DNA of 13,751 bases. Origin: Pseudomonadota bacterium (lineage in GTDB: Bacteria > Pseudomonadota > Alphaproteobacteria > Rhizobiales > Hyphomicrobiaceae). The position numbers and the translations under genes were made by a program. The DNA is taken from contig JAEZAW010000240.1 of NCBI GenBank assembly GCA_023430315.1, positions 1-13,751 of the forward strand. Direction: 5' to 3'. Under the pieces are notes generated by a model. That model saw only the letters and a program-made list of their open reading frames with translations, had not been told where the DNA came from and made no database searches. Position 1 is the stretch's first letter. Each line of letters starts with the position of its first letter. Positions 7,482 through 13,751 of the stretch are shown in pieces.

Positions 7482-8261
7482 TCAGCTCCGATTGTCGCGG
7501 GAGGTGCCGATCTCGACGAGGCCGCGCGCAGCCATCTCCGCTTCGACGAGAATGAGATAGCGGCGGAGGTCGCGGATATCGTCGAGCAAAGGCTCCGCGC
7601 GGGTGTCGGCGACAATGTGCTGGAAGAGATTGTGCTTCTGCGCACCGGGAATCTCTGACGAAACGCGCTGCTCGATGCGATCGAATTTTCGCGCGAGCAT
7701 CATGAACGCCCCGATCCCGCCACGCCGCTTCCAGCTGCTGCCGTATGCGCGCTCCTTCTCCTCGATGTTCGCCACATCGCCATCGGCGAGTGGCTGTAGC
7801 TGATCGAGGTAACCGCGGCCACTGTCCTCGACCTTGCCCGCGTTGCGCGCGGCGATCTCGGCCTCGGCGAGCATGAGGTAGCGGCGCAGGTCGCGCACAT
7901 CGTCGATGAAGCCGTCGCTCTTCGTATCGGCCGCGATGTGCTCGAAGATGTCGTAGGGCGAGGCGCCCTCACCTGTCGTCGCGAGACGCTTCTCGACGCG
8001 GTCCCACTTGCGCGCAAGCATGTTGAACGTGTCGACACCGCCGCGCCGCTTCCAGCTATTGCCGTAGGACGTCTCCGCATTCTTGAGGCCGCGCACGTCG
8101 CTCTCCGCAACCGCGCGGAGATGATCGAGGTAGGAAGGCCCGCTGTCGGCGCGGCTTTCGCCGGCATCATCGAGCAGCGCCGCGAGTCGCTTCAGCGTCG
8201 CCGTATCGCTGGCGGCGAGCCGCTCGAGCAGTGTCTTGCGCTGCGTATCCTCGCGCGTCAC
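7482..8261 (-). CDS. Tandem-duplicated YGxSWKRRGG-domain protein (Nmad1/DUF1599-like)
   Basis: This 259-residue protein has a short helical N-terminus (1-38) and two copies of a roughly 100-residue domain at about 40-139 and 147-246, offset by 107 residues. Each copy has YLDxL, YG(N/S)SWKRRGG (66-75 and 173-182), a (F)xMLARK(W/F)DR(V/I)E helix and a closing DD(V/I)RDLRRYLxLxEAE helix (120-135 and 227-242). The YGxSW start, RK.DRIE centre and D..DL..Y end resemble single-domain phage Nmad1/DUF1599 and MazG-like proteins tied to nucleotide modification; this is a pattern match by eye, not a search result. The start is GTG 8261, with AAGAGG at 8266-8271 overlapping the stop of the upstream TS-like gene. 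It is third in the cassette. Function is unknown; nucleotide binding or NTP hydrolysis is a guess. Confidence 0.8.
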   Translation of the reverse strand: MTREDTQRKTLLERLAASDTATLKRLAALLDDAGESRADSGPSYLDHLRAVAESDVRGLKNAETSYGNSWKRRGGVDTFNMLARKWDRVEKRLATTGEGASPYDIFEHIAADTKSDGFIDDVRDLRRYLMLAEAEIAARNAGKVEDSGRGYLDQLQPLADGDVANIEEKERAYGSSWKRRGGIGAFMMLARKFDRIEQRVSSEIPGAQKHNLFQHIVADTRAEPLLDDIRDLRRYLILVEAEMAARGLVEIGTSRDNRS

Positions 8262-8265
8262 GGGT

Positions 8266-8271
8266 GCCTCT
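8266..8271 (-). promoter_or_regulatory. Ribosome binding site overlapping the TS-like stop codon
   Basis: On the minus strand AAGAGG begins inside the TAA of the thymidylate-synthase-like gene and precedes the GTG start at 8261 by 4 nt. It supports the GTG choice and continuous translation of the third cassette gene from one mRNA. Confidence 0.65.
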
Positions 8272-9323
8272 TACTCAGCCGCGACGCTCGCGCGCGGCTG
8301 CCAGCGGCGCTCGAACCACTCGAGTGCGGCACGGCGCCAGTCCGTCGCGGCACAGCGCTCAACCCAAGCCACGGCCGCCGCACGATCCTTGCGCTTGTAA
8401 GCAAACCAGCCGTTGTAGATCGGCGTCGCGACACGCAGGAAATAGGGATTGCGTGCTTCGCCCGACGCAACCGCGGCATCCCACTGGGCAAGGCTCAGTT
8501 CGTCCGGCGGATTATCGAGCCAGTTGAAGAGATCCGCATCGAAGTTCTCGGGATCGCCGACGAGCGGATAGACGGCCACGTCGCCGAGCGCATAGGGATC
8601 GCCTTCGAAACGATCGGCAATGCTGCTGATCTTAGACCAGGTGTCCTCGTAGGCGTGATAGCTGTCGCTCATCTGGCGATAGACGCCGGCCTCGACGCCG
8701 ATCCGCGCCGCCATGTATTCGAGCAGGATCGAAAAGTGCACGGCATTGGCGCCGTAGCAGCCCCAGATGATGTCGTTCGAGCGGTTCGAGACCGTCATGT
8801 TCAGGCGGCCGTTGCGCACCTTGAACATAGCCTGCGTGTTGCAGGCGAGATCCTTGCTCGCGACGCCGAGATCGGCCTCCGCATCCCAGATCTGAAGGAC
8901 GGCGCGACGGCTGTCCGGGTCCTTGCGCAGGAGATCGACGATGATCGTGAGCTGATCGCGGAAGGGTCGGCCGTGCGCCTTGGAGAGATCGAACTGCTGG
9001 CGCCAGCGATAGCCATAGGCGGCATTGAAGACGATGCCGTCATCCGAGTAGGTGGACATGCGCTGATTGAAGCGCGCGAGCCATGCGACGTCATTGCGCC
9101 CTGCGAGCATCCACAGCGCTTCCAGCAGGTGGAAGAAGGGATTGGCATCGCGCACGCCGTCGAAGAGCACGCGCTCCAGCGGGCGCTCGTACACAGTGCA
9201 GACGGGCTCAGGATATTCGATGGTGCTGCCGGCGCGGCTCGCCTGGACGATCCCGCCTTGCTTCATGAGCTCGGCACCCTTGACGACGGCATCATTGACG
9301 TTGCGGGCTTGGACGACCTTCAT
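8271..9323 (-). CDS. Thymidylate-synthase-fold enzyme, candidate dUMP hydroxymethylase
   Basis: This 350-residue protein has the thymidylate synthase core but is far from ThyA. Conserved: Glu68 in LLEALWML, AYGYRWR (102-108), DPDSRR with the phosphate-binding Arg pair (135-140), catalytic Cys161 in LACNTQ, Arg181-Ser-Asn-Asp184, Asn193 in GANAVHF (matching the Asn that selects dUMP, where dCMP hydroxymethylases have Asp), and His223/Tyr225 in SYHAY. By my alignment the ThyA Trp used in reducing the 5-methylene intermediate is replaced by Met89 in RMSTYSDDG. The ThyA C-terminal closing tail is absent; about 125 unrelated residues follow the core. These changes suggest a product such as 5-hydroxymethyl-dUMP rather than dTMP. 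That is inference; a divergent thymidylate synthase or non-folate role remains possible. Its ATG overlaps the preceding stop (ATGA), so it is co-translated with the helical-domain protein. Confidence 0.85.
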   Translation of the reverse strand: MKVVQARNVNDAVVKGAELMKQGGIVQASRAGSTIEYPEPVCTVYERPLERVLFDGVRDANPFFHLLEALWMLAGRNDVAWLARFNQRMSTYSDDGIVFNAAYGYRWRQQFDLSKAHGRPFRDQLTIIVDLLRKDPDSRRAVLQIWDAEADLGVASKDLACNTQAMFKVRNGRLNMTVSNRSNDIIWGCYGANAVHFSILLEYMAARIGVEAGVYRQMSDSYHAYEDTWSKISSIADRFEGDPYALGDVAVYPLVGDPENFDADLFNWLDNPPDELSLAQWDAAVASGEARNPYFLRVATPIYNGWFAYKRKDRAAAVAWVERCAATDWRRAALEWFERRWQPRASVAAE

Positions 9324-10186
9324 GCGGCGACACCCTCATATTTGGCCCTGGGGCGGCCCTCTCCATTGGCGACGCGGAGATATTTGTCCGTCTCGCAGAG
9401 CGAATGCTCGACCTCGCGGAGCTCCAGCGGTGGCACGAAATCCGGCAGGCTCGTCTTCGACAGCTCGAGCAGCTCGCGCATTTCCTCGAGCGCCTGCGTC
9501 TGCGTCAGTGCCTTCTTATATGGGCGCCCGTGCAGGCGGTGCAATCCGCGGATCGCACCCGGCCCCGCCACGGCCCACGTGTTGATGTCCGGCGCATTGC
9601 GCAGATAGCGCGTGTGGCGGAGGTCCGTCACGACCTCGTAGGCCATGAAATCACCCCAGCCGCGGAACTGGCGCAGCCACGTGTGCACCTCCTGCATGGT
9701 GGGTTGGCGACCGTTGGCAAACATGGCGTCGAACTCGTGGCGTGCGTCCCAGAGCGCGCCGACGACGATGTGTGCCGTGTACTCCGGCTTCGCCATGCCG
9801 GCAAACTCACCCGAGGGAGCGCTGATCATGTAGGCGCCCGTATAGACCTTTTCGCCGCGCGCCTTGCGTGCTTCCAGCGCCGCGCGGATCGCCTTGGCGT
9901 CGTACGTGTGCTCGGGAAAGCCGACTTCCTCGAGCGTGTCCGGCCAGTTCACCTGACGCGCGAGGCACATGGCGATCCAGAGCTGCGGATTGTCGGCATA
10001 GGGTTCGCGCCACTTCTCGCGCACCCACACCGTGACCTTGTCGAGCTCGCGGAAGACATTGCAGAAGCTGTAGGTTTGCAGAATCTCGTCATTTGTCCAG
10101 GGTGCAGGTTCGCCTGCAGCCTTCTTGAGATAAATGCGATGACGTTCGGTGATCCAATCCCAGAAGGGCTGTGCGTTCAGAGCCAC
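9320..10186 (-). CDS. Stand-alone 5-hmdU DNA kinase helical-domain-like protein (DNA base hypermodification family)
   Basis: This 288-residue protein resembles the helical domain of phage 5-hydroxymethyl-dU DNA kinases, a family earlier called alpha-glutamyl/putrescinyl thymine pyrophosphorylase clade 2. Signature segments are APWTNDEIL (28-36), FCNVFRELD (41-49), FRGWGDFMAYEVVTDLR (174-190), INTWAVAGPGAIRGLHRLHG (201-220) and the C-terminal LREVEHSLCETDKYLR (256-271). No Walker A motif (GxxxxGK[ST]) occurs anywhere, so the P-loop kinase half of the phage enzymes is missing. The start is GTG 10186, with only a weak upstream GCGAG. It is the first gene of the cassette and overlaps the TS-like gene by 4 nt. 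A role in recognising or altering a modified thymine in DNA is inferred from the family and the partner gene; no catalytic residue can be named. Confidence 0.78.
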   Translation of the reverse strand: MALNAQPFWDWITERHRIYLKKAAGEPAPWTNDEILQTYSFCNVFRELDKVTVWVREKWREPYADNPQLWIAMCLARQVNWPDTLEEVGFPEHTYDAKAIRAALEARKARGEKVYTGAYMISAPSGEFAGMAKPEYTAHIVVGALWDARHEFDAMFANGRQPTMQEVHTWLRQFRGWGDFMAYEVVTDLRHTRYLRNAPDINTWAVAGPGAIRGLHRLHGRPYKKALTQTQALEEMRELLELSKTSLPDFVPPLELREVEHSLCETDKYLRVANGEGRPRAKYEGVAA

Positions 10187-10375
10187 GATGCACTCGCTGT
10201 TGAGAGTTGTGGGCGATCACCGCCGGCCCCGAACGCAACCATTGGTCAGCGGCAAACAGACTCGCTTGCGTGACCGTAGGCGGTGCTCAGGGCATTGGCC
10301 ACATGCCTCGGGAGCTTATGCACCTTTAGCATCGCGGGCGTACTGAACGGCCGCATGACAAGATTAGGCGCCACG
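10187..10375. other. Intergenic gap between the udg-like gene and the cassette
   Basis: These 189 bp separate the uracil-DNA glycosylase gene from the start of the base-modification-like cassette, all read leftward. No intrinsic terminator is visible after the glycosylase, and no minus-strand promoter with good -35/-10 spacing is evident (TTGTCA at plus 10356-10361 lacks a -10). The cassette might be read through from recA-udg or have a weak promoter I cannot recognise. Confidence 0.4.
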
Positions 10376-11020
10376 TTACGCGTTTGTCGTATCCGCAGCT
10401 TCTTCGGCGAGCTCGCGTACACGCCGCAGGTCGACCAGCGCATTGTCCTTCAACCTCGGGCTGCGCAGGATGGCGGCCGGATGGTAGGTCGCGATCGTCG
10501 GTATGCCCTTGTACTCCAGAACCTGCCCACGCAACTTGGCCATGGGCTCCTTGCCCGGCAGCAACCAGCGCGTTGCATGAAGGCCAAGCGCACAGAGGAC
10601 GCGGGGCCTCAGCGCCTCAAGCTGCGCGCGCAGGAAGGGCGCGCACGTCACCACTTCCTCGGGGCGCGGATCGCGGTTTTGCGGCGGCCGGCATTTCACG
10701 ACATTGCAGATGTACACATCACTGCGCGCAATTCCCGTCTCGGCGAGCAGGCGATCGAGAAGCTGCCCCGAGCGGCCGACGAACGGCAGGCCCTGAACGT
10801 CCTCGTTCGCTCCGGGCGCTTCGCCGATGAGGACAATACCCGAGCGCGCACTACCCGAGCCGAACACCACTTTCGTGCGCGTCTCGGCCAGAATGCAGGC
10901 TGTGCACTGCGCAGCCTGGGCCGCATATGGCGACAGAGCAATCTCGACCGCAGCCACGACATCGTCCGAACGGAACGCGGCGAATGGCGGCGACGGTCGG
11001 TCTTGCACGTGTCCTGGCAC
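10376..11020 (-). CDS. Family 4 uracil-DNA glycosylase ([4Fe-4S])
   Basis: This 214-residue protein is a family 4 uracil-DNA glycosylase, which removes uracil (from cytosine deamination or dUTP incorporation) as the first step of base excision repair. The catalytic and binding motifs are GEAPGANED (66-74) and HPAAILRSP (180-188). The four iron-sulfur ligands are Cys39 and Cys42 (CTAC) and Cys110 and Cys126, the last pair 16 residues apart as in the family. The start is uncertain: GTG 11020, or the in-frame GTG four codons later (11008), which has AGGAC just upstream. Some alphaproteobacterial homologues are longer at the N-terminus. It begins 11 nt after the recA stop, so recA and this gene are probably one transcript and may share SOS control. 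Confidence 0.93.
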   Translation of the reverse strand: MPGHVQDRPSPPFAAFRSDDVVAAVEIALSPYAAQAAQCTACILAETRTKVVFGSGSARSGIVLIGEAPGANEDVQGLPFVGRSGQLLDRLLAETGIARSDVYICNVVKCRPPQNRDPRPEEVVTCAPFLRAQLEALRPRVLCALGLHATRWLLPGKEPMAKLRGQVLEYKGIPTIATYHPAAILRSPRLKDNALVDLRRVRELAEEAADTTNA

Positions 11021-11031
11021 GTGTCCCGAGC

Positions 11032-12198
<1,167 letters not shown>

Positions 12199-12248
12199 GG
12201 TGCGGATTCCCTTATTTCATGAGTTGCAGATTCTAGCAATTAGCCGTT

Positions 12249-12277
12249 CATGTACCATTTTTGTTCTCATCACGCAA
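12249..12277 (-). promoter_or_regulatory. Candidate recA promoter
   Basis: On the minus strand TTGCGT (plus 12272-12277) and TACATG (plus 12249-12254) are separated by exactly 17 bp and lie about 50 nt upstream of the recA start. The -10 match is imperfect. The LexA-type box occupies the spacer and overlaps the -10, the expected layout for repression. Confidence 0.5.
12252..12266 (-). promoter_or_regulatory. LexA binding site (alphaproteobacterial SOS box)
   Basis: The coding-strand sequence GAACAAAAATGGTAC is GAAC-N7-GTAC, one base off the alphaproteobacterial LexA direct repeat GAAC-N7-GAAC and with the A-rich spacer common in such sites. Its position 54-68 nt upstream of recA, inside the candidate promoter, is strong supporting context. 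Confidence 0.72.
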
Positions 12278-12305
12278 GCACCACTCACTGCATTGAAAGA
12301 AAAAG

Positions 12306-12325
12306 TGGAACAGAAGAGTGTTCCA
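12306..12325. promoter_or_regulatory. Dyad TGGAAC-N8-GTTCCA, candidate operator
   Basis: TGGAAC (12306-12311) and GTTCCA (12320-12325) are perfect inverted arms 8 nt apart. The GAAC/GTTC half-sites are the same words as in the nearby LexA box but arranged as an inverted rather than a direct repeat. The site could be an operator for the divergent genes or a chance dyad. Confidence 0.3.
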
Positions 12326-12564
12326 GGAATGTTTTGCACCCCGGTTTCGCTCGCGGTGCAGCGGTTTTCGCGCGCCTCGATTCGTTACCGCAGCAGTGCG
12401 GCCGCAAAACTGACCGAGGGGTTAACCGCACTCCGAGAATTTGCGACAAATGCGCCGGCTCGCCTTTGCGGTGATTTCGCCTCTGCAGGGTAAACATGGA
12501 GGCCTGAGAACAGCGACGGGGACTCGAGGCTGCACACGCGGCCGAGCCCGAGAGGTTGAGAGCC

Positions 12565-12885
12565 ATGTTTTTGATCCGGATGGCGTTCTGGGTGGGGCTG
12601 ATCGTGTTTCTGCTCCCCTCCGACAAGGAGCGCCAAGCCCAACTCTACAAGACGGCCACGGAAACCGTGCACCGTGCCATGACCTTCTGCGACCGCAATG
12701 CCGCGCTTTGCGAGCAGGGCGCGAAGCACTGGGCGGTCTTCCGCACGAAGCTGGAGTTCGGCACCAAGCTCGTGTTCGACATGGCGAGCGAGCGCCTGCT
12801 CGGCGTGCAGCCCGCCGTTCATAAGCCGAGCGAGGATGCCGCGCCTTCACAGCAGCCGCGTGGCAATGGGCGTGTTGGCGCTTAA
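12565..12885 (+). CDS. DUF5330 family small membrane-anchored protein
   Basis: This 106-residue protein resembles the DUF5330 family, found in rhizobial-type alphaproteobacteria; its function is unknown. A hydrophobic N-terminal segment MFLIRMAFWVGLIVFLLP (1-18) is an uncleaved anchor or signal. A helical middle follows with FCDRNAALC (Cys42 and Cys49), which could form a disulfide outside the cytoplasm, then a low-complexity polar tail rich in Pro and Gln. The ATG at 12565 is preferred over the in-frame TTG at 12556 because AGAGG (12551-12555) is 9 nt upstream and the protein then begins at the hydrophobic segment. It is divergent from recA and converges with the lipoprotein gene 22 bp away. 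Confidence 0.8.
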   Translation: MFLIRMAFWVGLIVFLLPSDKERQAQLYKTATETVHRAMTFCDRNAALCEQGAKHWAVFRTKLEFGTKLVFDMASERLLGVQPAVHKPSEDAAPSQQPRGNGRVGA

Positions 12886-12907
12886 ACTAGGTGATGGGCG
12901 TCGATGC

Positions 12908-13408
12908 TTAGCGCGGCGCCAGCGGATCGAAAATCGCTTCTCTATCCATAGGCTTCTGTGAGCCCGGCTCGCCCCACCAGCCATAAGCGTCCGCCGGCTT
13001 CTTCGGCGGCGCGCGGAAATCACCGGCGAGCTGCTTGTTCAGATCGAGGCTGACCTGACGCGTCCGGTCGGGAGAGCAGTACGCCTCCGGATCGGAGATT
13101 TGTTTGCTGATGGTCGTGCGCGTGAAGTCATAGGACTGCGTGAGCTTCGACATCTGCTCCGGCGACGCTCCAGCCGACGCCTCGTAGGCCAGATAGGCAT
13201 CACGCAATTTGTTCGGATTGAAGTTGTAACCGCATTTGCTCGCGCGGACGGAAACCGCCGCGGCATTGAGCGCGCGCTCGGTCGGCTCGTCGACCGGAGG
13301 CTTTTCGGCAGTGCCGAGCAAAGATGCCGTCGTCAGTCCGCCGCCGCTCGAGCACGCGGAAAGGGCACCGGCCAAAAGCACTGCGCCGAGCAAGCGAATT
13401 CGGATCAT
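12908..13408 (-). CDS. Small secreted lipoprotein, function unknown
   Basis: This 166-residue protein starts MIRIRLLGAVLLAGALSAC, a standard lipoprotein signal with lipobox LSAC and lipidated Cys19; the following Ser-Ser suggests outer-membrane sorting. The start at 13408 is chosen over an upstream in-frame ATG at 13468 because GGGGAAG lies just before it and the signal peptide then begins at residue 1. The mature part is mostly helical with Cys59 (KCGYNFNP) and Cys111 (AYCSPDR) as a possible disulfide, and a Pro/Trp-rich C-terminus (YGWWGEPG near 142-149). I do not recognise a named family. A plausible promoter lies 32-60 bp upstream. Confidence 0.78.
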   Translation of the reverse strand: MIRIRLLGAVLLAGALSACSSGGGLTTASLLGTAEKPPVDEPTERALNAAAVSVRASKCGYNFNPNKLRDAYLAYEASAGASPEQMSKLTQSYDFTRTTISKQISDPEAYCSPDRTRQVSLDLNKQLAGDFRAPPKKPADAYGWWGEPGSQKPMDREAIFDPLAPR

Positions 13409-13439
13409 GGCGTCTTCCCCCACGGAATCGTCCCGTGCC

Positions 13440-13468
13440 TTTCTAGCATGGGCCACCGATGCAGCCAA
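13440..13468 (-). promoter_or_regulatory. Candidate promoter of the lipoprotein gene
   Basis: On the minus strand TTGGCT (plus 13463-13468) and TAGAAA (plus 13440-13445) are spaced exactly 17 bp, with the -10 about 32 bp before the ATG at 13408. Each hexamer matches the sigma-70 consensus at four positions. Confidence 0.42.
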
Positions 13469-13487
13469 ATCGTGGCATGCTTTTAGT

Positions 13488-13655
13488 GCCGCGGGCTGCT
13501 GGGAGAGGTGCTGTCGCCTTCATACGTGGTGCTATGCCCGCGGCGGCAATAGCGACGGGGCGGAGCTGGGGCCGCGGGCTGCTGGGAAGAGGTGCTGTCG
13601 CCTTCATACGTGGTGCCATGCCCGCGGCGGCAATAGCGACGGGGCGGAGCTTGGG
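13488..13655. repeat. Imperfect tandem duplication of an 83-bp unit with internal inverted repeat
   Basis: Unit 1 (13488-13570, 83 bp) and unit 2 (13571-13655, 85 bp) are nearly identical. They differ by one inserted A (gggagagg versus gggaagagg), one T/C change (gtgctatg versus gtgccatg) and one extra T near the end. Each unit contains the perfect 9-bp inverted pair GCCGCGGGC...GCCCGCGGC (13488-13496 with 13536-13544; 13571-13579 with 13620-13628), so each can fold as a hairpin with a loop of about 40 nt. The near identity implies recent duplication or an element that is maintained. Confidence 0.9.
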
Positions 13656-13675
13656 GCGGCGGGCGGCGGCGCGGG

Positions 13676-13718
13676 AAAAGACAAAAAGGCGGGAGGGTTC
13701 GGGAGGGTGTCCCTCCCG
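13676..13718 (-). terminator. Candidate intrinsic terminator for a minus-strand gene beyond the right edge
   Basis: Read leftward, CGGGAGGG (plus 13711-13718) can pair either with the adjacent CCCTCCCG (plus 13700-13707, 3-nt loop) or with a second copy (plus 13690-13697). The second is followed by CC and the T-rich tract TTTTTGTCTTTT (plus 13676-13687). Stem plus T-tract is the form of a rho-independent terminator. The gene it would serve is outside the window. Confidence 0.5.
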
Positions 13719-13726
13719 ATTGGGGT

Positions 13727-13744
13727 GCGGGGCGAAAGCCCCGC
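13727..13744. repeat. 7-bp hairpin with a GAAA tetraloop
   Basis: GCGGGGC (13727-13733) and GCCCCGC (13738-13744) are perfect complements closed by GAAA, a GNRA tetraloop when read on the plus strand. Such stable loops are common in structured RNAs. It lies 8 bp from the preceding hairpin, so it may belong to the same element. Confidence 0.6.
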
Positions 13745-13751
13745 TCGCGAA

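Larger units (their letters stand above)
12199..12564. other. Divergent intergenic region recA / DUF5330
   Basis: This 366-bp region has no convincing gene; short open frames through it lack recognisable proteins. It holds the recA promoter and SOS box on its left side and, at 12306-12325, a dyad TGGAAC-N8-GTTCCA. The stretch 12286-12345 is noticeably richer in A and T than its surroundings, suggesting a regulatory zone. No clear promoter for the DUF5330 gene was identified. Confidence 0.5.
13409..13751. other. Right-edge region without a gene, rich in repeats and hairpins
   Basis: No coding region is supported in these 343 bp. After the lipoprotein promoter the region consists of a tandem duplication (13488-13655), a GC-rich linker and two strong hairpins (13700-13718 and 13727-13744). 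The absence of coding potential together with this much secondary structure fits an intergenic repeat or an uncharacterised structured RNA plus a terminator. Confidence 0.5.

Noticed and set aside
8271..9323. Calling this gene the host's thyA
   Set aside because: It lacks the conserved ThyA tail and the reduction-site Trp, is longer than ThyA, and sits in an unusual operon, so a housekeeping thymidylate synthase is unlikely.
7938..9608. A 556-codon plus-strand open frame opposite the cassette genes
   Set aside because: It runs antisense to three recognisable proteins and has no family-like motifs. In this GC-rich DNA, long antisense frames are common. Its composition (rich in Arg, Ala, Ile and Asp without domain pattern) is that of a shadow.
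7482..10186. The cassette as part of an intact prophage
   Set aside because: No integrase, terminase, capsid, tail or lysis gene and no attachment-site repeat is visible in the window, and the flanks are housekeeping genes. An old remnant cannot be excluded.
9320..10186. A P-loop kinase domain in the helical-domain protein
   Set aside because: No GxxxxGK[ST] motif exists in any part of the 288 residues; the small Gly-containing segments (SAPSGEF, AGPGAIRG) do not fit Walker A.
10246..10443. A small minus-strand frame bridging the gap after the glycosylase
   Set aside because: It overlaps the end of the glycosylase in another frame and has no ribosome binding site or recognisable protein.
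13488..13655. The tandem repeat as a CRISPR array
   Set aside because: Only two units occur, they are adjacent with no unique spacers, and no cas gene is near.

Overview
The window looks like chromosomal DNA from a high-GC alphaproteobacterium, most likely a member of the Hyphomicrobiales. The RecA N-terminus is of the alphaproteobacterial type (LRVVEG..MDKHKALDAAL), a rhizobial-type DUF5330 protein lies next to recA, and a near-consensus alphaproteobacterial LexA box (GAAC-N7-GTAC on the coding strand) precedes recA. Genes are densely packed, with several ATGA overlaps. I see no tRNA, rRNA, CRISPR array, transposase or integrase.

Left part, 68-3153 (minus strand): a two-gene operon in which a BisC/DMSO-reductase-type molybdoenzyme without an export signal is translationally coupled to a short-chain dehydrogenase. 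After a 307-bp divergent intergenic region comes a plus-strand envelope redox block, 3461-7474: a DsbD/ScsB-type membrane thiol:disulfide reductase, a Tat-exported thioredoxin-fold protein and a Tat-exported DUF3500 protein.

Middle, 7482-10186 (minus strand): the most interesting segment, a compact three-gene cassette read leftward. It starts with a protein that resembles the helical domain of phage 5-hydroxymethyl-dU DNA kinases but has no P-loop kinase domain. It overlaps by 4 nt a thymidylate-synthase-fold enzyme that keeps the catalytic Cys and the dUMP-type Asn but has lost the Trp that ordinary thymidylate synthases need for the final reduction. A protein made of two tandem copies of a YGxSWKRRGG all-alpha domain (Nmad1/DUF1599-like) follows. 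All three resemble thymine-hypermodification genes of phages, yet they sit among housekeeping genes.

Right part: the cassette lies about 190 bp downstream of, and on the same strand as, a recA-udg pair (10376-12198) in which a family 4 [4Fe-4S] uracil-DNA glycosylase starts 11 nt after recA. DUF5330 (plus) and a small lipoprotein (minus) converge to the right. The edge (13488-13744) holds an imperfect tandem duplication of an 83-bp unit with internal hairpins, followed by two GC-rich hairpins, one of which looks like a minus-strand terminator for a gene outside the window.
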